DNA of 64,000 bases, taken from assembly GCF_009720655.1 (NCBI RefSeq), contig NZ_WNKS01000005.1, positions 183,679 to 247,678 on the forward strand, in the 5' to 3' direction. This stretch comes from Rhodoblastus acidophilus. GTDB taxonomy: Bacteria; Pseudomonadota; Alphaproteobacteria; Rhizobiales; Beijerinckiaceae. Position 1 is the stretch's first letter. Every line of letters starts with the position of its first letter. Positions 36,264 to 46,266 of the stretch are shown here, piece after piece. The notes beneath the pieces were generated by a model, which saw only the letters and a list, made by a program, of their open reading frames with translations, did no database searches and had not been told where the DNA came from. Both the position numbers and the translations under genes were made by a program.

Positions 36264-38594
36264 TCAATTCACCGCGCCGCGCGGTTCGCGCGCGCAAACC
36301 CGCGCCAAAACCGACCGCAGCTGCGACGCCGTCACCGGCTTGTGCAGCATTTCGGCCTCGCTCGCGCCGATCTCGGCGATGCGTTCCTTGGCGGTGTCGC
36401 CGGTGAGGATCACCGTCGGCGTCTTCGCCCCGGCGCGGCGCGCCAACGCGCGTGCGGTCTGCAATCCGCTCATGCCCCGCCCCAGGCTGTAATCGAGCAT
36501 ATGGGCCACAAAAGGCTCGTGCGCCTCCGCCAGCGCGAGCGCCTCCTCGCCGCTCGCCGCCGTCACCGTTTCATAGCCCCAGTCCCGCAGCATGGCTTCG
36601 AGGCCGTCGCGGACGATGGCGTTGTCCTCGACGACCAGGATGCGGCCCTGGCCGGGCGCGCTCGGCTCGGGCGCCGCTGTCTTGGCCGCGAGCGGGGCGG
36701 CCGCCGGCAGCACCAGGGAGAATCGCGAGCCGCGCCCGGGCGTCGACGCCAGCTCCACCGTCGCGTTCATCAGCCGCGCCACGCGCGACACGATGGCGAG
36801 GCCGAGGCCGAGGCCTTTTTCCATGTCCCGCCCGGGATTGTCGAGCTGGACGAACTCCATGAAAATTTCGTCCCTACGCTCGGGCGCGACGCCCACGCCG
36901 GTGTCGACCACGTCGATGCGAACCCGGTCGCCGCGCCGGCGCGCCCCGACCAGCACGCCGCCCGTGTGCGTATAGCGCAGGGCGTTCTCGATGAGATTGC
37001 GCAGCGCGCGCTCCAGGAGCGTCTCGTCGGCGAGGACGAAGCGTTTTCGCGCGCCGATGCGGAATGTCAGGCCGCGTTGCGCGGCCTTGGTCGCGTATTC
37101 GTTGGCGAGACGCCCGAGCATCTCGTCGAGATCGACGGAGACGAGGCTTGGCGCGATCACGCCGGCGTCGAGGCGCGAAATGTCGAGGATCGCGGTGAGC
37201 AGATTGGAAAGCCCGTCGAGCGCCCCCTGCATGCGCTTCACCGTCTCCTTCGCCTTGGGCAGGTCCTGCACTTGCCGGCCGATCATCGAGAGATAGAGGA
37301 TCAGCGCCTGCACGGGCTGGCGCAGGTCATGGCTCGCGGCCGCCAAGAACTTGGACTTGGCCTGATCGGCGCGCTCCGCCCTGCTCTTGGCGGCGACCAG
37401 CGCGTCGCGCGCGCGAACCCGCGCGGTGATGTCGAGATTGGTGATAAAAAGGCGCGCGTCCCCGTCCGCGCGGACATTGGCGGCGCTTTCGATCCAGCGG
37501 ATGCGCCCGTCGTCGCCGATGACCCGCAGTTCGACCCCCGACCTGGGCACGGCGCCGCGCCTCTGCGCGTCGAGAAAACGCACGTGGTCCCCGGGATCGA
37601 TGTGGGCGACAAGTTCGGCCTTGATGTCGTTCGCACTGGCGCCCGCCTTGGGCTGGTAGCCCATCACCTCGGCGAAATTGTCGCCCAAGCGGATCGCGGG
37701 ACGGGCGAGATCGATTTCGATATAGGTCAGGCCCGCCGCCGCCATCGCCTGCCGCAGCCGTTTCTCGCTGTCGCGCAACTCCTGGGCCACCAGCATGAGC
37801 GGATTGCGCACGCTGCCCACCACAATGGCCTTGTAGAGCGCGTAAAACGAGAAAATCTTGATGATATGGCCGAGTTCGTTGAGCGCGTCGTCCATGAGGG
37901 GCGCGGTGTAGAACGAGAAGCACAGCTCCATCATCATGGCCGCGACCAGCCAAATGCGCAGCAGGCGAAAAACATCCGCGTCAAACAGCGCGCGCCGCCG
38001 CTGCAAGATCACGAGAGCGGCCGTGTAAATGGCGATGATGACGAATTCGCTGGCCACCTTGAACGGCGTCAGGCCCTGACCCGCGATGAAGCAGACCGGA
38101 AAGCTCTTGTAATGGAAGATGGAGAGCAGGAAGGCGGCGGTGATGGCGAAGCCGATCAGGAACACCGCCGCCGCGCTCACCTTGAGGCGCGCGTTCAGGG
38201 TCAGCAGTCCAATGAACGCCGCGCTGGATTCGAGATAGCGCGCGGCGACCCACAATTGCGGCGCGTAATAGTCGTAATCCGTGAAAATCGGCATGCCCTT
38301 GTAGGCGAAGGCGTGCAAAAGGTCGATCAATCCGACGAACACGTAGGTCACGCCGATGATCTTCAAAAAGTTGTTCTGGCTGATGTCCTGGGTGGTGGCG
38401 AGGATGACGAAAATGTTGAAGCAAATGCAGGCGGCGAAAAATTCGACGGCGGTGTGAAACAGCAGATAGTTGTATGCGCCCGCCAGATGCGCGAGGGCGG
38501 CGCCGAAAGCCAGCGCCGCCCATTCCAGCGCGGAAAACGCCCGGATCGTCGCGACGATCTCGCTGGAAGCGGAGGTTATGCGCGGTTCGGGCAA
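36264..38594 (-). CDS. MASE3 membrane hybrid histidine kinase
   Basis: A 776-residue sensor kinase. Residues about 20-265 form seven or so membrane helices of MASE3 type (VYVFVGLIDLLHAFAYKGM, TDYDYYAPQLWVAARYLES). Residues 283-395 are a PAS domain. The dimerisation domain has the phospho-His in AAASHDLRQPVQAL (about 420), the ATPase has N-box RNLIENALRYT and GLGLAI, and a C-terminal receiver has its Asp in HMLDYSLGRGMSG (about 699). Signal and target are unknown; no response regulator adjoins it. Confidence 0.9.
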   Translation of the reverse strand: MPEPRITSASSEIVATIRAFSALEWAALAFGAALAHLAGAYNYLLFHTAVEFFAACICFNIFVILATTQDISQNNFLKIIGVTYVFVGLIDLLHAFAYKGMPIFTDYDYYAPQLWVAARYLESSAAFIGLLTLNARLKVSAAAVFLIGFAITAAFLLSIFHYKSFPVCFIAGQGLTPFKVASEFVIIAIYTAALVILQRRRALFDADVFRLLRIWLVAAMMMELCFSFYTAPLMDDALNELGHIIKIFSFYALYKAIVVGSVRNPLMLVAQELRDSEKRLRQAMAAAGLTYIEIDLARPAIRLGDNFAEVMGYQPKAGASANDIKAELVAHIDPGDHVRFLDAQRRGAVPRSGVELRVIGDDGRIRWIESAANVRADGDARLFITNLDITARVRARDALVAAKSRAERADQAKSKFLAAASHDLRQPVQALILYLSMIGRQVQDLPKAKETVKRMQGALDGLSNLLTAILDISRLDAGVIAPSLVSVDLDEMLGRLANEYATKAAQRGLTFRIGARKRFVLADETLLERALRNLIENALRYTHTGGVLVGARRRGDRVRIDVVDTGVGVAPERRDEIFMEFVQLDNPGRDMEKGLGLGLAIVSRVARLMNATVELASTPGRGSRFSLVLPAAAPLAAKTAAPEPSAPGQGRILVVEDNAIVRDGLEAMLRDWGYETVTAASGEEALALAEAHEPFVAHMLDYSLGRGMSGLQTARALARRAGAKTPTVILTGDTAKERIAEIGASEAEMLHKPVTASQLRSVLARVCAREPRGAVN

Positions 38595-38703
38595 GGGCGC
38601 CTTTCTGAAGAGCCGGCGGTCCAGCCGGCCTCACTTTGACGGAGATTAGGCGTCCAGGCGGCGCCGCGCAACGGCGTTCACCCAGGCAAATCAAGGGGTA
38701 GGC

Positions 38704-40086
38704 TTGAGCTTGACTGCGGACGCGCCAATGCGCGGCGGAAACCCAAACGCCGCATCGCTCGTTGTCGTTCGAAACGCTCGGCTCGAGGAGGCGCCTTTGC
38801 GCGACACGGCGGGTTGGACCGACAAGACCATAGCGGCCGGACGCGAGTCCCTCGCGGGGCGGCGGCGGGGGCTTCGCGCGCTGTTCCCCTTCGCCGGGCC
38901 GGCCGTGGTCGCGTCCGTCGCCTATATGGACCCTGGCAATTTCGCCACCAACATCGAGTCGGGCGCGCGATACGGCTATCTGCTGCTGTGGGTCGTGGTG
39001 CTCGCCAACCTCGTCGCCATGCTGTTCCAGAGCCTTTCCGCGCGGCTTGGGATCGTCACGGGAAAAAGTCTGGCCGAGCAGTGCCGCGACCATTTTCCGA
39101 AACCTGTCGTGTGGGCGATGTGGACCCTCAGCGAGATCGCCGCCATGGCCACGGATCTCGCCGAATTCCTGGGCGCGGGCATCGGTCTGTCGCTGCTGTT
39201 CGGCCTGCCGCTGATGGCCAGCCTGGGCGTGGTGGGCGTCGCCACCTATGCCGTGCTGCAATTGCAAGGCTTTGGTTTCCGCCCGATGGAGCTGGTGATC
39301 GCCGGTTTCGTCGCCGTGATCGGCGGGAGCTACTTCATTGAACTTGTCATCGCGCCGCCCGACTGGAAGGCTGTCGCATACCATTCCATAGCGCCCGCTC
39401 TGGCGGGGCCGCACAGCGTCATGCTCGCGGTCGGCATTGTCGGCGCCACGGTGATGCCGCACGCGATCTACCTGCACTCAAGCCTGACGAAAAACCGCGT
39501 GCCCGTCCACAATGACGAGGAGCGGCGGCGCGCGCTCAAATTCTCCAATGTCGAGGTGCTGGTGGCGCTGGGGCTGGCGGGGCTCGTCAACATGGCGATG
39601 ACGGCGATGGCGGCGGCGGCGTTCCACCCGGAGCACGCCGACGTCGCCAGCATCGAGACCGCCTATAAAACGCTGATTCCCCTGCTGGGCGGCGCGGCGG
39701 CGGGCGTGTTCCTGACCTCGCTGCTGGCCTCGGGCTTTTCCAGCTCGGTGGTCGGGACCATCGCGGGACAGGGCATCATGCAGGATTTCGTCCACTTCAC
39801 CATTCCGCTGTGGCTGCGACGGCTCGTCACCATGATCCCGGCCTTTGTGGTCGTTGGCCTCGGCGTCGACGCGACGCAGGCGCTGGTGCTGAGCCAGGTC
39901 GTGCTGAGTCTCGTCGTGCCGGTCCCGCTGATCGCGCTGATCCTGCTCACCTCGCGCCGCGACGTGATGGGGGATTTTGTCAACGGCGTTTTCGGGCGCG
40001 CGATGGCCGGACTGGCGGCCGGAATCGTCGTCGCCTTGAACCTGTTCCTGCTGGCGCAGGCGGCGGGTCTTGCCGAAGCGCCGTGA
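38704..40086 (+). CDS. mntH: Nramp-family divalent metal transporter
   Basis: A 460-residue proton-coupled importer of Mn(II) and similar ions. It has eleven or so membrane segments, the metal-site motif AYMDPGNFATN (about 74-84) on helix 1 and GATVMPHAIYLHSSL (about 247-261) on helix 6, both intact. The TTG at 38704 is preceded by GGGG; an ATG at 38728 is an alternative. The N-terminal 50 residues are longer than usual. I see no recognisable manganese-regulator box in the 109-base gap to the divergent kinase gene. Confidence 0.92.
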   Translation: MSLTADAPMRGGNPNAASLVVVRNARLEEAPLRDTAGWTDKTIAAGRESLAGRRRGLRALFPFAGPAVVASVAYMDPGNFATNIESGARYGYLLLWVVVLANLVAMLFQSLSARLGIVTGKSLAEQCRDHFPKPVVWAMWTLSEIAAMATDLAEFLGAGIGLSLLFGLPLMASLGVVGVATYAVLQLQGFGFRPMELVIAGFVAVIGGSYFIELVIAPPDWKAVAYHSIAPALAGPHSVMLAVGIVGATVMPHAIYLHSSLTKNRVPVHNDEERRRALKFSNVEVLVALGLAGLVNMAMTAMAAAAFHPEHADVASIETAYKTLIPLLGGAAAGVFLTSLLASGFSSSVVGTIAGQGIMQDFVHFTIPLWLRRLVTMIPAFVVVGLGVDATQALVLSQVVLSLVVPVPLIALILLTSRRDVMGDFVNGVFGRAMAGLAAGIVVALNLFLLAQAAGLAEAP

Positions 40087-40117
40087 GCGCCTTGTCCTTG
40101 ACCGCCCGCGCCCGCGC

Positions 40118-43100
40118 TTACTCCGCGAGCACATCCTCCTGCTGCTCCGCGCTGGCGAAATTGAGAAAAACCCTGCTCCTGAAGGTCACGCTCTCCAGCT
40201 TCAGCCCCGCCTTGTCCTCGGAGGCGTCGGCGCGCAGTTTCAGTTCGCCGTTCTCGATGGTCACGCCGAGCATGGCGTAGGCCGCCGACATCATCCGCGA
40301 CGCTGCGCCCGTGTACCAGGACCAGCCGCCCCTGCCCTCGTAGCCCGGGCCGTCATAGACATCCGCCGGCTGCTGGTGCGGCGGCAGACCGTAAATGTCG
40401 ATCTGGTCGGGCGTGGTCTTGGTCAACGGCGACAGCGCCATCCACACTTTTACGGCGCGGGAGAACAGCCGCGCCGCCTCGCCGGCGTCGCCTTCGCTGG
40501 CGGCGCGCTCGCCGAGCCGCGCCAGCGCGTCGACGAACCATGAGGAGCCATGGGTATATTGCCCGCCATTCTCGCGCACGCCGGGCGGATAATCGGCGCT
40601 GCGGCCCGGAAACGGTTTTGACGTCTCGTCATAGGGCGGGGTGACCAGCAGCACCCGGTCGCCCTTGTCGAGTTTGTCGAGCGCATGCTCCAGAGCCTGC
40701 CGGCCGCGCTCGCCCTGCGCCGCGCCCGACAGCGCCGGCCAGGCCGAGGACATCGCCCCGACCGCCAAAAACTCCTCGCCGTCGTCGCAGAAGGCGCGGA
40801 CAAAACGGTTGTCGCGCCAGCAGGCGTCGAGCGCGGCGCGCAGCGCGTCGGCGCGCGCGGCATAGCTGTTTGCCAGGCTTTCCTGCTTTTCCGCGCGCAA
40901 AAGCTCGGCGAAGCGGGTGAGATTGTCGTAGAGGAAGAAGCCCATCCAGACGCTCTCGCCCCGTCCTCGGAAACCGACGAGATTCATGCCGTCGTCCCAA
41001 TCGCCGGCGCCCATCAGCGGCAGCCCGTGCGCGCCGAAATGGGAGAGCGTGTGGTCGATGGCGCGGCGGCAATGGTCGAGCACCGTCGCGATCTCGGGCG
41101 CGGGCGTCGGCGAGATCACATGGCCCTCGACGCCGGAAGGCACGGGCGCGCCTTCGACGAATCCTACCTTTTCGTGCAGCACGGTGGCGTCGTCGGTCGC
41201 CGCGACATAGCGCAACGTGACATAGGGCAGCCACAGATGCGGATCGGAGGCATGGGTGCGCTCGCCGATGCCGACGCCGCCGTCAGGCGCGTTATGCCAC
41301 CATTTCAGCACGTCGCCCTGCACGAATTGCTGGCTGGCGTGCAGCAGGATTTGCTTGCGCGCGATGTCCGGCGCGCGGGCGATGAAGGGCAAAACGTCCT
41401 GCAACTGGTCGCGGTAGCCGAAGGCGCCCGAGCGCTGCGCCGGGCCGGTGCGGCCCCACAGCCGCGCCGTCAGCGCCTGATAGGGCAGCCAGTCGTTGAC
41501 GAGGCGGTCGAAGGCGGGAGTGTTGGTCTTGATCCGCAGCGTCGACAGCATCTCGGTCCAGAAGGCGTCGAGCTGGGTGCGCTTGTCGATCGCATAGGCC
41601 AGCGTCGCGGCGCGCTTGGCCAGCGCCCGCGCCGCGTCCAGGTCGGGCGCGGCGCCCAGCGCCACCACGATGCGCGCGGACGCGCCCGGCTCGATTTCGA
41701 TGGAGCCGGCGAAACCGGCGGCCCGACGGCCGTCGTCGCCTGCGCCGCCATCGACATGGCCGTGTTCCGCCAAAAACGGAATTTTGGGATCGCGGGTCTT
41801 GCGCCCCAAAATTTTCGCGCGCGAAAAATCGCATTCGTCGGCGTCGAAGGACACGGCGGCGAACGCCCAGTCCTGGACGAAACCGTTGCCGGGATTGCGG
41901 AAGAACAGGGCGCGGCCGTCATCCGTTTCGGTCTCGACCCGGCCGATGGACTCGGGCGGGGTTTCCGCCAGCACGATTTCCGCCACCGGGGCGATGCGAT
42001 AGACCTGCGGACGGTCGGTGCGGTTGGTGAGGGTCAAGACCTGCAACTGCACGGGGTCGTCGTGGACGACAAAGACTTCTTGGGTGAGGTCGAGCCTCGG
42101 GTTGGTCGCGGTGAAGGTGGCGGCGCCCAGCGTGAACACGGCGTCGTAATCCGTGTCGGCGCGGCGCAGCGGCAGCAGCGTCGCCATATGCGTCTCGCCG
42201 GTCTCGTTCTCGAACACATAGATCGCCTGCCCGGGCGGGGCGTTGCGGCCCTCGCCGATGCGGAACGGCGTGACGCTGTTGGCGCGGGCGTTGCGGAAGA
42301 ACGAGAAGATTTCGCCGTCGTGGGTGACCACGGCGCCGAATCCCGCTTCATTGGCCATCACGTGGGAATAAGGACGCGGCGCGCCCGGCGCGGTGCGCAA
42401 GGATCGGCCGTCGCGCGAGAAGGCGAAGCGTTCGCCATCCGCCGTGATCGCCGGCGCCAGCACGCGTCGGCGCGCGAAGGTGGCGTCGAACGTGTCGGGA
42501 ACGCGGGTGTCGAAGGCGCGGGCCAGGGCATGCGCGGCGGCGTGCTCGTCCTCCGCCCAGCCGTCGGCGAACAGGATTTCGACCACGCCGTCGGCGGGCA
42601 GATCGACCTCCACGCAAAGCGCCGCGCAGGGCTCGAAGCTGTAGAGCAGGCCTTCGTCGGCGGGATCGCGCAAAGCCAGATTTTGCGTCAGCGCGTCGGG
42701 GTCGCGGCGCTGGCCGAGACCCAAAAAGCGGGAGCGCGCGTCCTCGTAACCGGTGAGCCGCACCCCCTCCTGCTCGCGCACGGCGTGGAAGGCGATCTCG
42801 CGCGACAGGCGTTTCGAGGCGAAATCCCCGCCCTGGTTCTTCAGCAGGCGGTTGCGGGCGAAAATCGCGCCGCAGGCGCGCACGAACCACGTGCCGACAT
42901 GCAGCGCGTTATAGGGCGCATCGCGGCGCTCCACGCCGCCCTCGTTCATGACGAGGTCGCGATAGCTGCAAATGCGGATTTTTCGCGCGCTGGCGCCGGC
43001 GTTGGCGAGCTTCAGCCGCGTCAGCGCCAGAACCTCGCCCTCGACCATTTCGATGCGCGTTTCGCAATGCAAACCGTAGAGTTCGCCACGCGCCTGCGCC

Positions 43101-45562
43101 AGCATCGGCGACGCCGCCTCCAGCGCGCCAAACCCCACCCGCGTCGGCGCGGCGGTGAGCGACCACAGGGTCTGCGACTCCCCGGATTGTTCAACGAAAT
43201 AGAAGAAGGCGCCGCGCGGAAGGATAGGATCGTCCGGCATGCGCGTCATGTCGATCGGCGACCCGCGCCGGGCGGCGGTCTCGACGCGGTAATGGCCTTC
43301 GCCGCTGCCGTAGAATTCCATGGTCAGCAAGCCATTGCCGATGCTTTGCCGCGATCCCTTGGTTTTCTTCGCTGGTCGGGTCAGCAGGAAGACGACGATG
43401 CCGGCCACGACGCCGAGCGCGGCCAGGGCATAGCCAAGCGTCAGGGCCACCAGCGGCGGCATCGGGGCTTTCGCCGCCGCTTCCGCCGCGCTCCACGCCT
43501 TGTCCCATTCGGCGCCGCGCGGGATGTAGAAGGGGATGAGCAGCGGCGCCCAGGTGCCAAAACGCCTGATCGCCTCGGGAATGGCGCGCGCCTGGCCACG
43601 CGACCCCAGGAATCGCGCGCAAGCCCCGTCGGCCAAATCCCCGCCGACGAAGGAGAGATTGACCAAAGTGGCCACGCGAAGACCCATATGGTCGAACCAG
43701 ATGAGCACCCGCAGCCAGTCATAGCTGAGCAGCGCGGTGAAGATCGACAGGCTCCAGTCGCGGAACTGGTTTTCGGGCTGACTCACGCTGGCCACGGTCG
43801 CGACAGCCGTGCGGACAAGCCCGTCCTGATTGTACCATTGCGGATCCGGCGCGACCTTGAGGAAGGCGTAGATGATCGGCGCCATCCACAGACCCCAACG
43901 CAGCACCACGATGGCGTTGTCGGCGAGCCCGCTCAAGCCTTCCGAGGAAAACAGCTTCTTGATCGGCGCCGTCGAGCGCGTCAGCAGCGCGGTGAGGAAG
44001 AACAGGTTGATGCTGAACAGCGGCGCGGCGAAAATCCACTGGATCACGCCCGACAGGGATTCCAGATAGAACAGGTTGACGGCGCCCATGGCGGCGCCGA
44101 GATCGGTCGCGCCCCATTTGGAGAAGAACGGCGTGATCACATAACGGTGGTCCGAAACCCCGGCGGCGACATAGTTGAGCGCCACATGCTCGCGGAAATG
44201 GCCGAGCACGACATCGAGTTGGCCCCGATCAAAATACCAGGCGATGGCGCCGCCGAGAATGCCGCCGAGCAGCACGCCCAGCGCATAAACGCGCCAATGA
44301 CGCGGACGGCCGCGCATGCCGCGGCCAATGTCGGCCAAGTCGTCGTAAAGCAGCGCCGCGACATAGGACGCCGCGCCGATGGCGAAGCCGACGCCGAAGC
44401 GAACGGCCGAGTCGGATTCCGGCAGGCCGTGGGCGAAGGCGTAATACATCCCCAAGCCCGCGACCGCGCCAGCGGCGTAGTTGGGCGCCATGCGATAGGC
44501 GCTGGCGAGACGTTTGGGGAACGGCGGCGTGGCGTCGGTGGATTCCAGAATGGTGCGCCCCAGCGGGAACAGCAGCGCGCCGAGCAGGCCGGCGCCGAGC
44601 CAGGACGACGCGCGCAAAAGCTCCATCGCGCCCGGCGAGGCGACCACCGCCGCGGCGATCAGCAGCAGCGCCATGAACACGCCGCCGAACATCGCGCCTT
44701 TTCCGGCGCCGGACTTCCAGTTGGCGGTGAGGCGCGGCGCGACCGGCGGCGCCCCGTGCAAAATGTCGCCCATCACCGAGGTGACCAGATAGACTTCGGC
44801 CCACAGACCGGCCTGCGCGGCGGCGGCGGCGAGCGAGGCCAGCACGATATCGAACGGCTGCATCAGCTGCGCGACGAAGGCGGTCGAGCCGAATTGCGAG
44901 ACGATCGGGGTGACCGCCGCGCCGAAGGCCGAGACGAGCAGCAGCCCATGGAGTTTCAGGTCGCGCGAGGGGCGCCGCCCCATGGCGAGCCCGGCGCCGA
45001 GCACGACAAGCTCGTTGACCGTGAACAGGGCGAGACCGCGCAAAGCCGCCAGCGCGACCGGCGCGGGAAGCGGGGTTGACGCCGCCGCCCTGTCGAACAG
45101 GGGCGAGCCCAGCGCCAGCAGCAGGTTGAACGCGATGGGCGGGATCAGCAGCGCCAGCGTGCCGGAAAGGCCGGGGCGGCGTCCCGTCTGCACAAGGGCT
45201 TTCAGCGCGGCGGCGATATAGAGCGCGATGGCGAGGCCGGCGCCGACGGGCGTCATGCGGAACAGGTCAACAAAAGTTTGCGGCGGGGCCCACAGCTTCA
45301 TGTCGGGCGCGCAGGCGAGACCGAAGGCGAGCAGGACGGCCCCATCGAGCGCCAGATAGGTCAGACGCTCGCGCTGTCCCGTGACGGCGACGGCGAACCC
45401 CTGGAGCGCCGCGGCGCCGATCGCCGCCGCGATGACGGCGTTCTCGAGGCCGCCGTCAGCGACGCGGCCGAGCGCCAGCACCAGGGCGAGGGCGCTCAGC
45501 AGGCGCAAGGCGCCGGAGAGCGCGGGTAGAGGAGATACGCTCGCCGGATTCACGTTCGTCAA
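40118..45562 (-). CDS. Giant polytopic membrane protein fused to a GH94-type glycoside phosphorylase
   Basis: A 1814-residue protein. The first 730 residues hold about 15-18 hydrophobic segments of no family I recognise. The rest resembles the GH94 phosphorylase region found at the C terminus of cyclic beta-1,2-glucan synthases (NdvB/ChvB) and in cellobiose phosphorylases: a beta-sandwich part, then an (alpha/alpha)6 part with WLPYQALTARLWGRTG, GAFGYRDQLQD, HLWLPY and the catalytic region MGAGDWDDGMN (about residue 1520). The glycosyltransferase 84 domain of NdvB is missing, so it is not a glucan synthase by itself. It may trim or phosphorolyse glucans at the membrane. The start is TTG at 45562, with GTG nine bases later as an alternative. 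Confidence 0.8.
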   Translation of the reverse strand: MTNVNPASVSPLPALSGALRLLSALALVLALGRVADGGLENAVIAAAIGAAALQGFAVAVTGQRERLTYLALDGAVLLAFGLACAPDMKLWAPPQTFVDLFRMTPVGAGLAIALYIAAALKALVQTGRRPGLSGTLALLIPPIAFNLLLALGSPLFDRAAASTPLPAPVALAALRGLALFTVNELVVLGAGLAMGRRPSRDLKLHGLLLVSAFGAAVTPIVSQFGSTAFVAQLMQPFDIVLASLAAAAAQAGLWAEVYLVTSVMGDILHGAPPVAPRLTANWKSGAGKGAMFGGVFMALLLIAAAVVASPGAMELLRASSWLGAGLLGALLFPLGRTILESTDATPPFPKRLASAYRMAPNYAAGAVAGLGMYYAFAHGLPESDSAVRFGVGFAIGAASYVAALLYDDLADIGRGMRGRPRHWRVYALGVLLGGILGGAIAWYFDRGQLDVVLGHFREHVALNYVAAGVSDHRYVITPFFSKWGATDLGAAMGAVNLFYLESLSGVIQWIFAAPLFSINLFFLTALLTRSTAPIKKLFSSEGLSGLADNAIVVLRWGLWMAPIIYAFLKVAPDPQWYNQDGLVRTAVATVASVSQPENQFRDWSLSIFTALLSYDWLRVLIWFDHMGLRVATLVNLSFVGGDLADGACARFLGSRGQARAIPEAIRRFGTWAPLLIPFYIPRGAEWDKAWSAAEAAAKAPMPPLVALTLGYALAALGVVAGIVVFLLTRPAKKTKGSRQSIGNGLLTMEFYGSGEGHYRVETAARRGSPIDMTRMPDDPILPRGAFFYFVEQSGESQTLWSLTAAPTRVGFGALEAASPMLAQARGELYGLHCETRIEMVEGEVLALTRLKLANAGASARKIRICSYRDLVMNEGGVERRDAPYNALHVGTWFVRACGAIFARNRLLKNQGGDFASKRLSREIAFHAVREQEGVRLTGYEDARSRFLGLGQRRDPDALTQNLALRDPADEGLLYSFEPCAALCVEVDLPADGVVEILFADGWAEDEHAAAHALARAFDTRVPDTFDATFARRRVLAPAITADGERFAFSRDGRSLRTAPGAPRPYSHVMANEAGFGAVVTHDGEIFSFFRNARANSVTPFRIGEGRNAPPGQAIYVFENETGETHMATLLPLRRADTDYDAVFTLGAATFTATNPRLDLTQEVFVVHDDPVQLQVLTLTNRTDRPQVYRIAPVAEIVLAETPPESIGRVETETDDGRALFFRNPGNGFVQDWAFAAVSFDADECDFSRAKILGRKTRDPKIPFLAEHGHVDGGAGDDGRRAAGFAGSIEIEPGASARIVVALGAAPDLDAARALAKRAATLAYAIDKRTQLDAFWTEMLSTLRIKTNTPAFDRLVNDWLPYQALTARLWGRTGPAQRSGAFGYRDQLQDVLPFIARAPDIARKQILLHASQQFVQGDVLKWWHNAPDGGVGIGERTHASDPHLWLPYVTLRYVAATDDATVLHEKVGFVEGAPVPSGVEGHVISPTPAPEIATVLDHCRRAIDHTLSHFGAHGLPLMGAGDWDDGMNLVGFRGRGESVWMGFFLYDNLTRFAELLRAEKQESLANSYAARADALRAALDACWRDNRFVRAFCDDGEEFLAVGAMSSAWPALSGAAQGERGRQALEHALDKLDKGDRVLLVTPPYDETSKPFPGRSADYPPGVRENGGQYTHGSSWFVDALARLGERAASEGDAGEAARLFSRAVKVWMALSPLTKTTPDQIDIYGLPPHQQPADVYDGPGYEGRGGWSWYTGAASRMMSAAYAMLGVTIENGELKLRADASEDKAGLKLESVTFRSRVFLNFASAEQQEDVLAE

Positions 45563-45736
45563 TGTGATGCTCGCTCAAGTTGCGGGGACGGGCGCGCCGA
45601 AAGGGTGGTTTCAGCAGAAGCCTAGCTTGGATGATTAGCAGGCTGAGCGAAACATTCAACCGCGCGGACTCCGGCCGAGGCGCGCCCTGCCCCGCGTGCG
45701 CCCGGTTTTGCAGGAGATGTTTTTATGACTGGGGCC

Positions 45737-45764
45737 TTGCGTTCGGGCGCGATGGGGCTATAGG
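45737..45764 (+). promoter_or_regulatory. Possible sigma-70 promoter of tRNA-Ser
   Basis: TTGCGT, 16 bases, then TATAGG, ending about 48 bases before the tRNA. Acceptable match to a vegetative promoter; position supports it. Confidence 0.4.
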
Positions 45765-45811
45765 AACCCAGCCTCGACCCGGGCCGGCAATGGGGCCTGG
45801 GGCGAGATGTA

Positions 45812-45901
45812 GGAAGGGTGGCCGAGTGGTTTAAGGCAGCGGTCTTGAAAACCGCCGTGGGTGCAAGCCTACCGTGGGTTCGAATCCCACCCCTTCCGCC
45901 A
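45812..45901 (+). tRNA. tRNA-Ser(UGA)
   Basis: Acceptor GGAAGGG pairs with CCCTTCC, the anticodon stem GCGGT/ACCGC encloses loop CTTGAAA (anticodon TGA), and the long variable arm and TTCGAAT loop identify a class II tRNA. The CCA end (45899-45901) is encoded. Ninety bases long. Confidence 0.97.
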
Positions 45902-46266
45902 CTATTTTCGCTTAGCCATTTGATTAACTTGGTTATTTTCGAGGCAAGCGACCGTCACCTGTGACTGCCCGACAAAATTCCCCCAGCGCCGTTTTTATGG
46001 CGCCGCAAAATGCGGTTTCCCCTCGCGCGCACGTCGGTTTTTTGTCGCGCGTGACAAGACAGGCAAAGCAGCCCCTCCGATCTCACCGCATGGCCGAGAC
46101 GCGCGCGCATGAATTCCGGACCAGTTAGGCAGGCTGCGCGCTGAGCCTCGTCCTCGAAGAGCCGCCGCGATTCGGCGCAGCGTCCCGGACGCCGTCAAAA
46201 TTTCGTTGTCAATGTCGTCAGCCAAGCGTGCGAGCAGGCGACATCAGCCGTTTCCAGGCGGCCCGG
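45902..46266. other. Gap downstream of tRNA-Ser
   Basis: A 365-base stretch. I see no integrase, no repeat of the tRNA 3' end and no reliable gene. A 76-codon minus-strand frame (45995-46225) has no ribosome site or family. Confidence 0.5.

Noticed and set aside
40685..45079. Plus-strand open frame of over 1400 codons antisense to the GH94 gene
   Set aside because: Composition is Arg/Ala/Gly-rich with no motif; it is the mirror of third-codon GC bias in the real gene.
45995..46225. 76-codon minus-strand frame after tRNA-Ser
   Set aside because: No ribosome site, no hydrophobic or motif pattern; position next to a tRNA is not enough.
45902..46266. Integrated element at the tRNA-Ser 3' end
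   Set aside because: No integrase, no second copy of the tRNA end and no composition break are seen.
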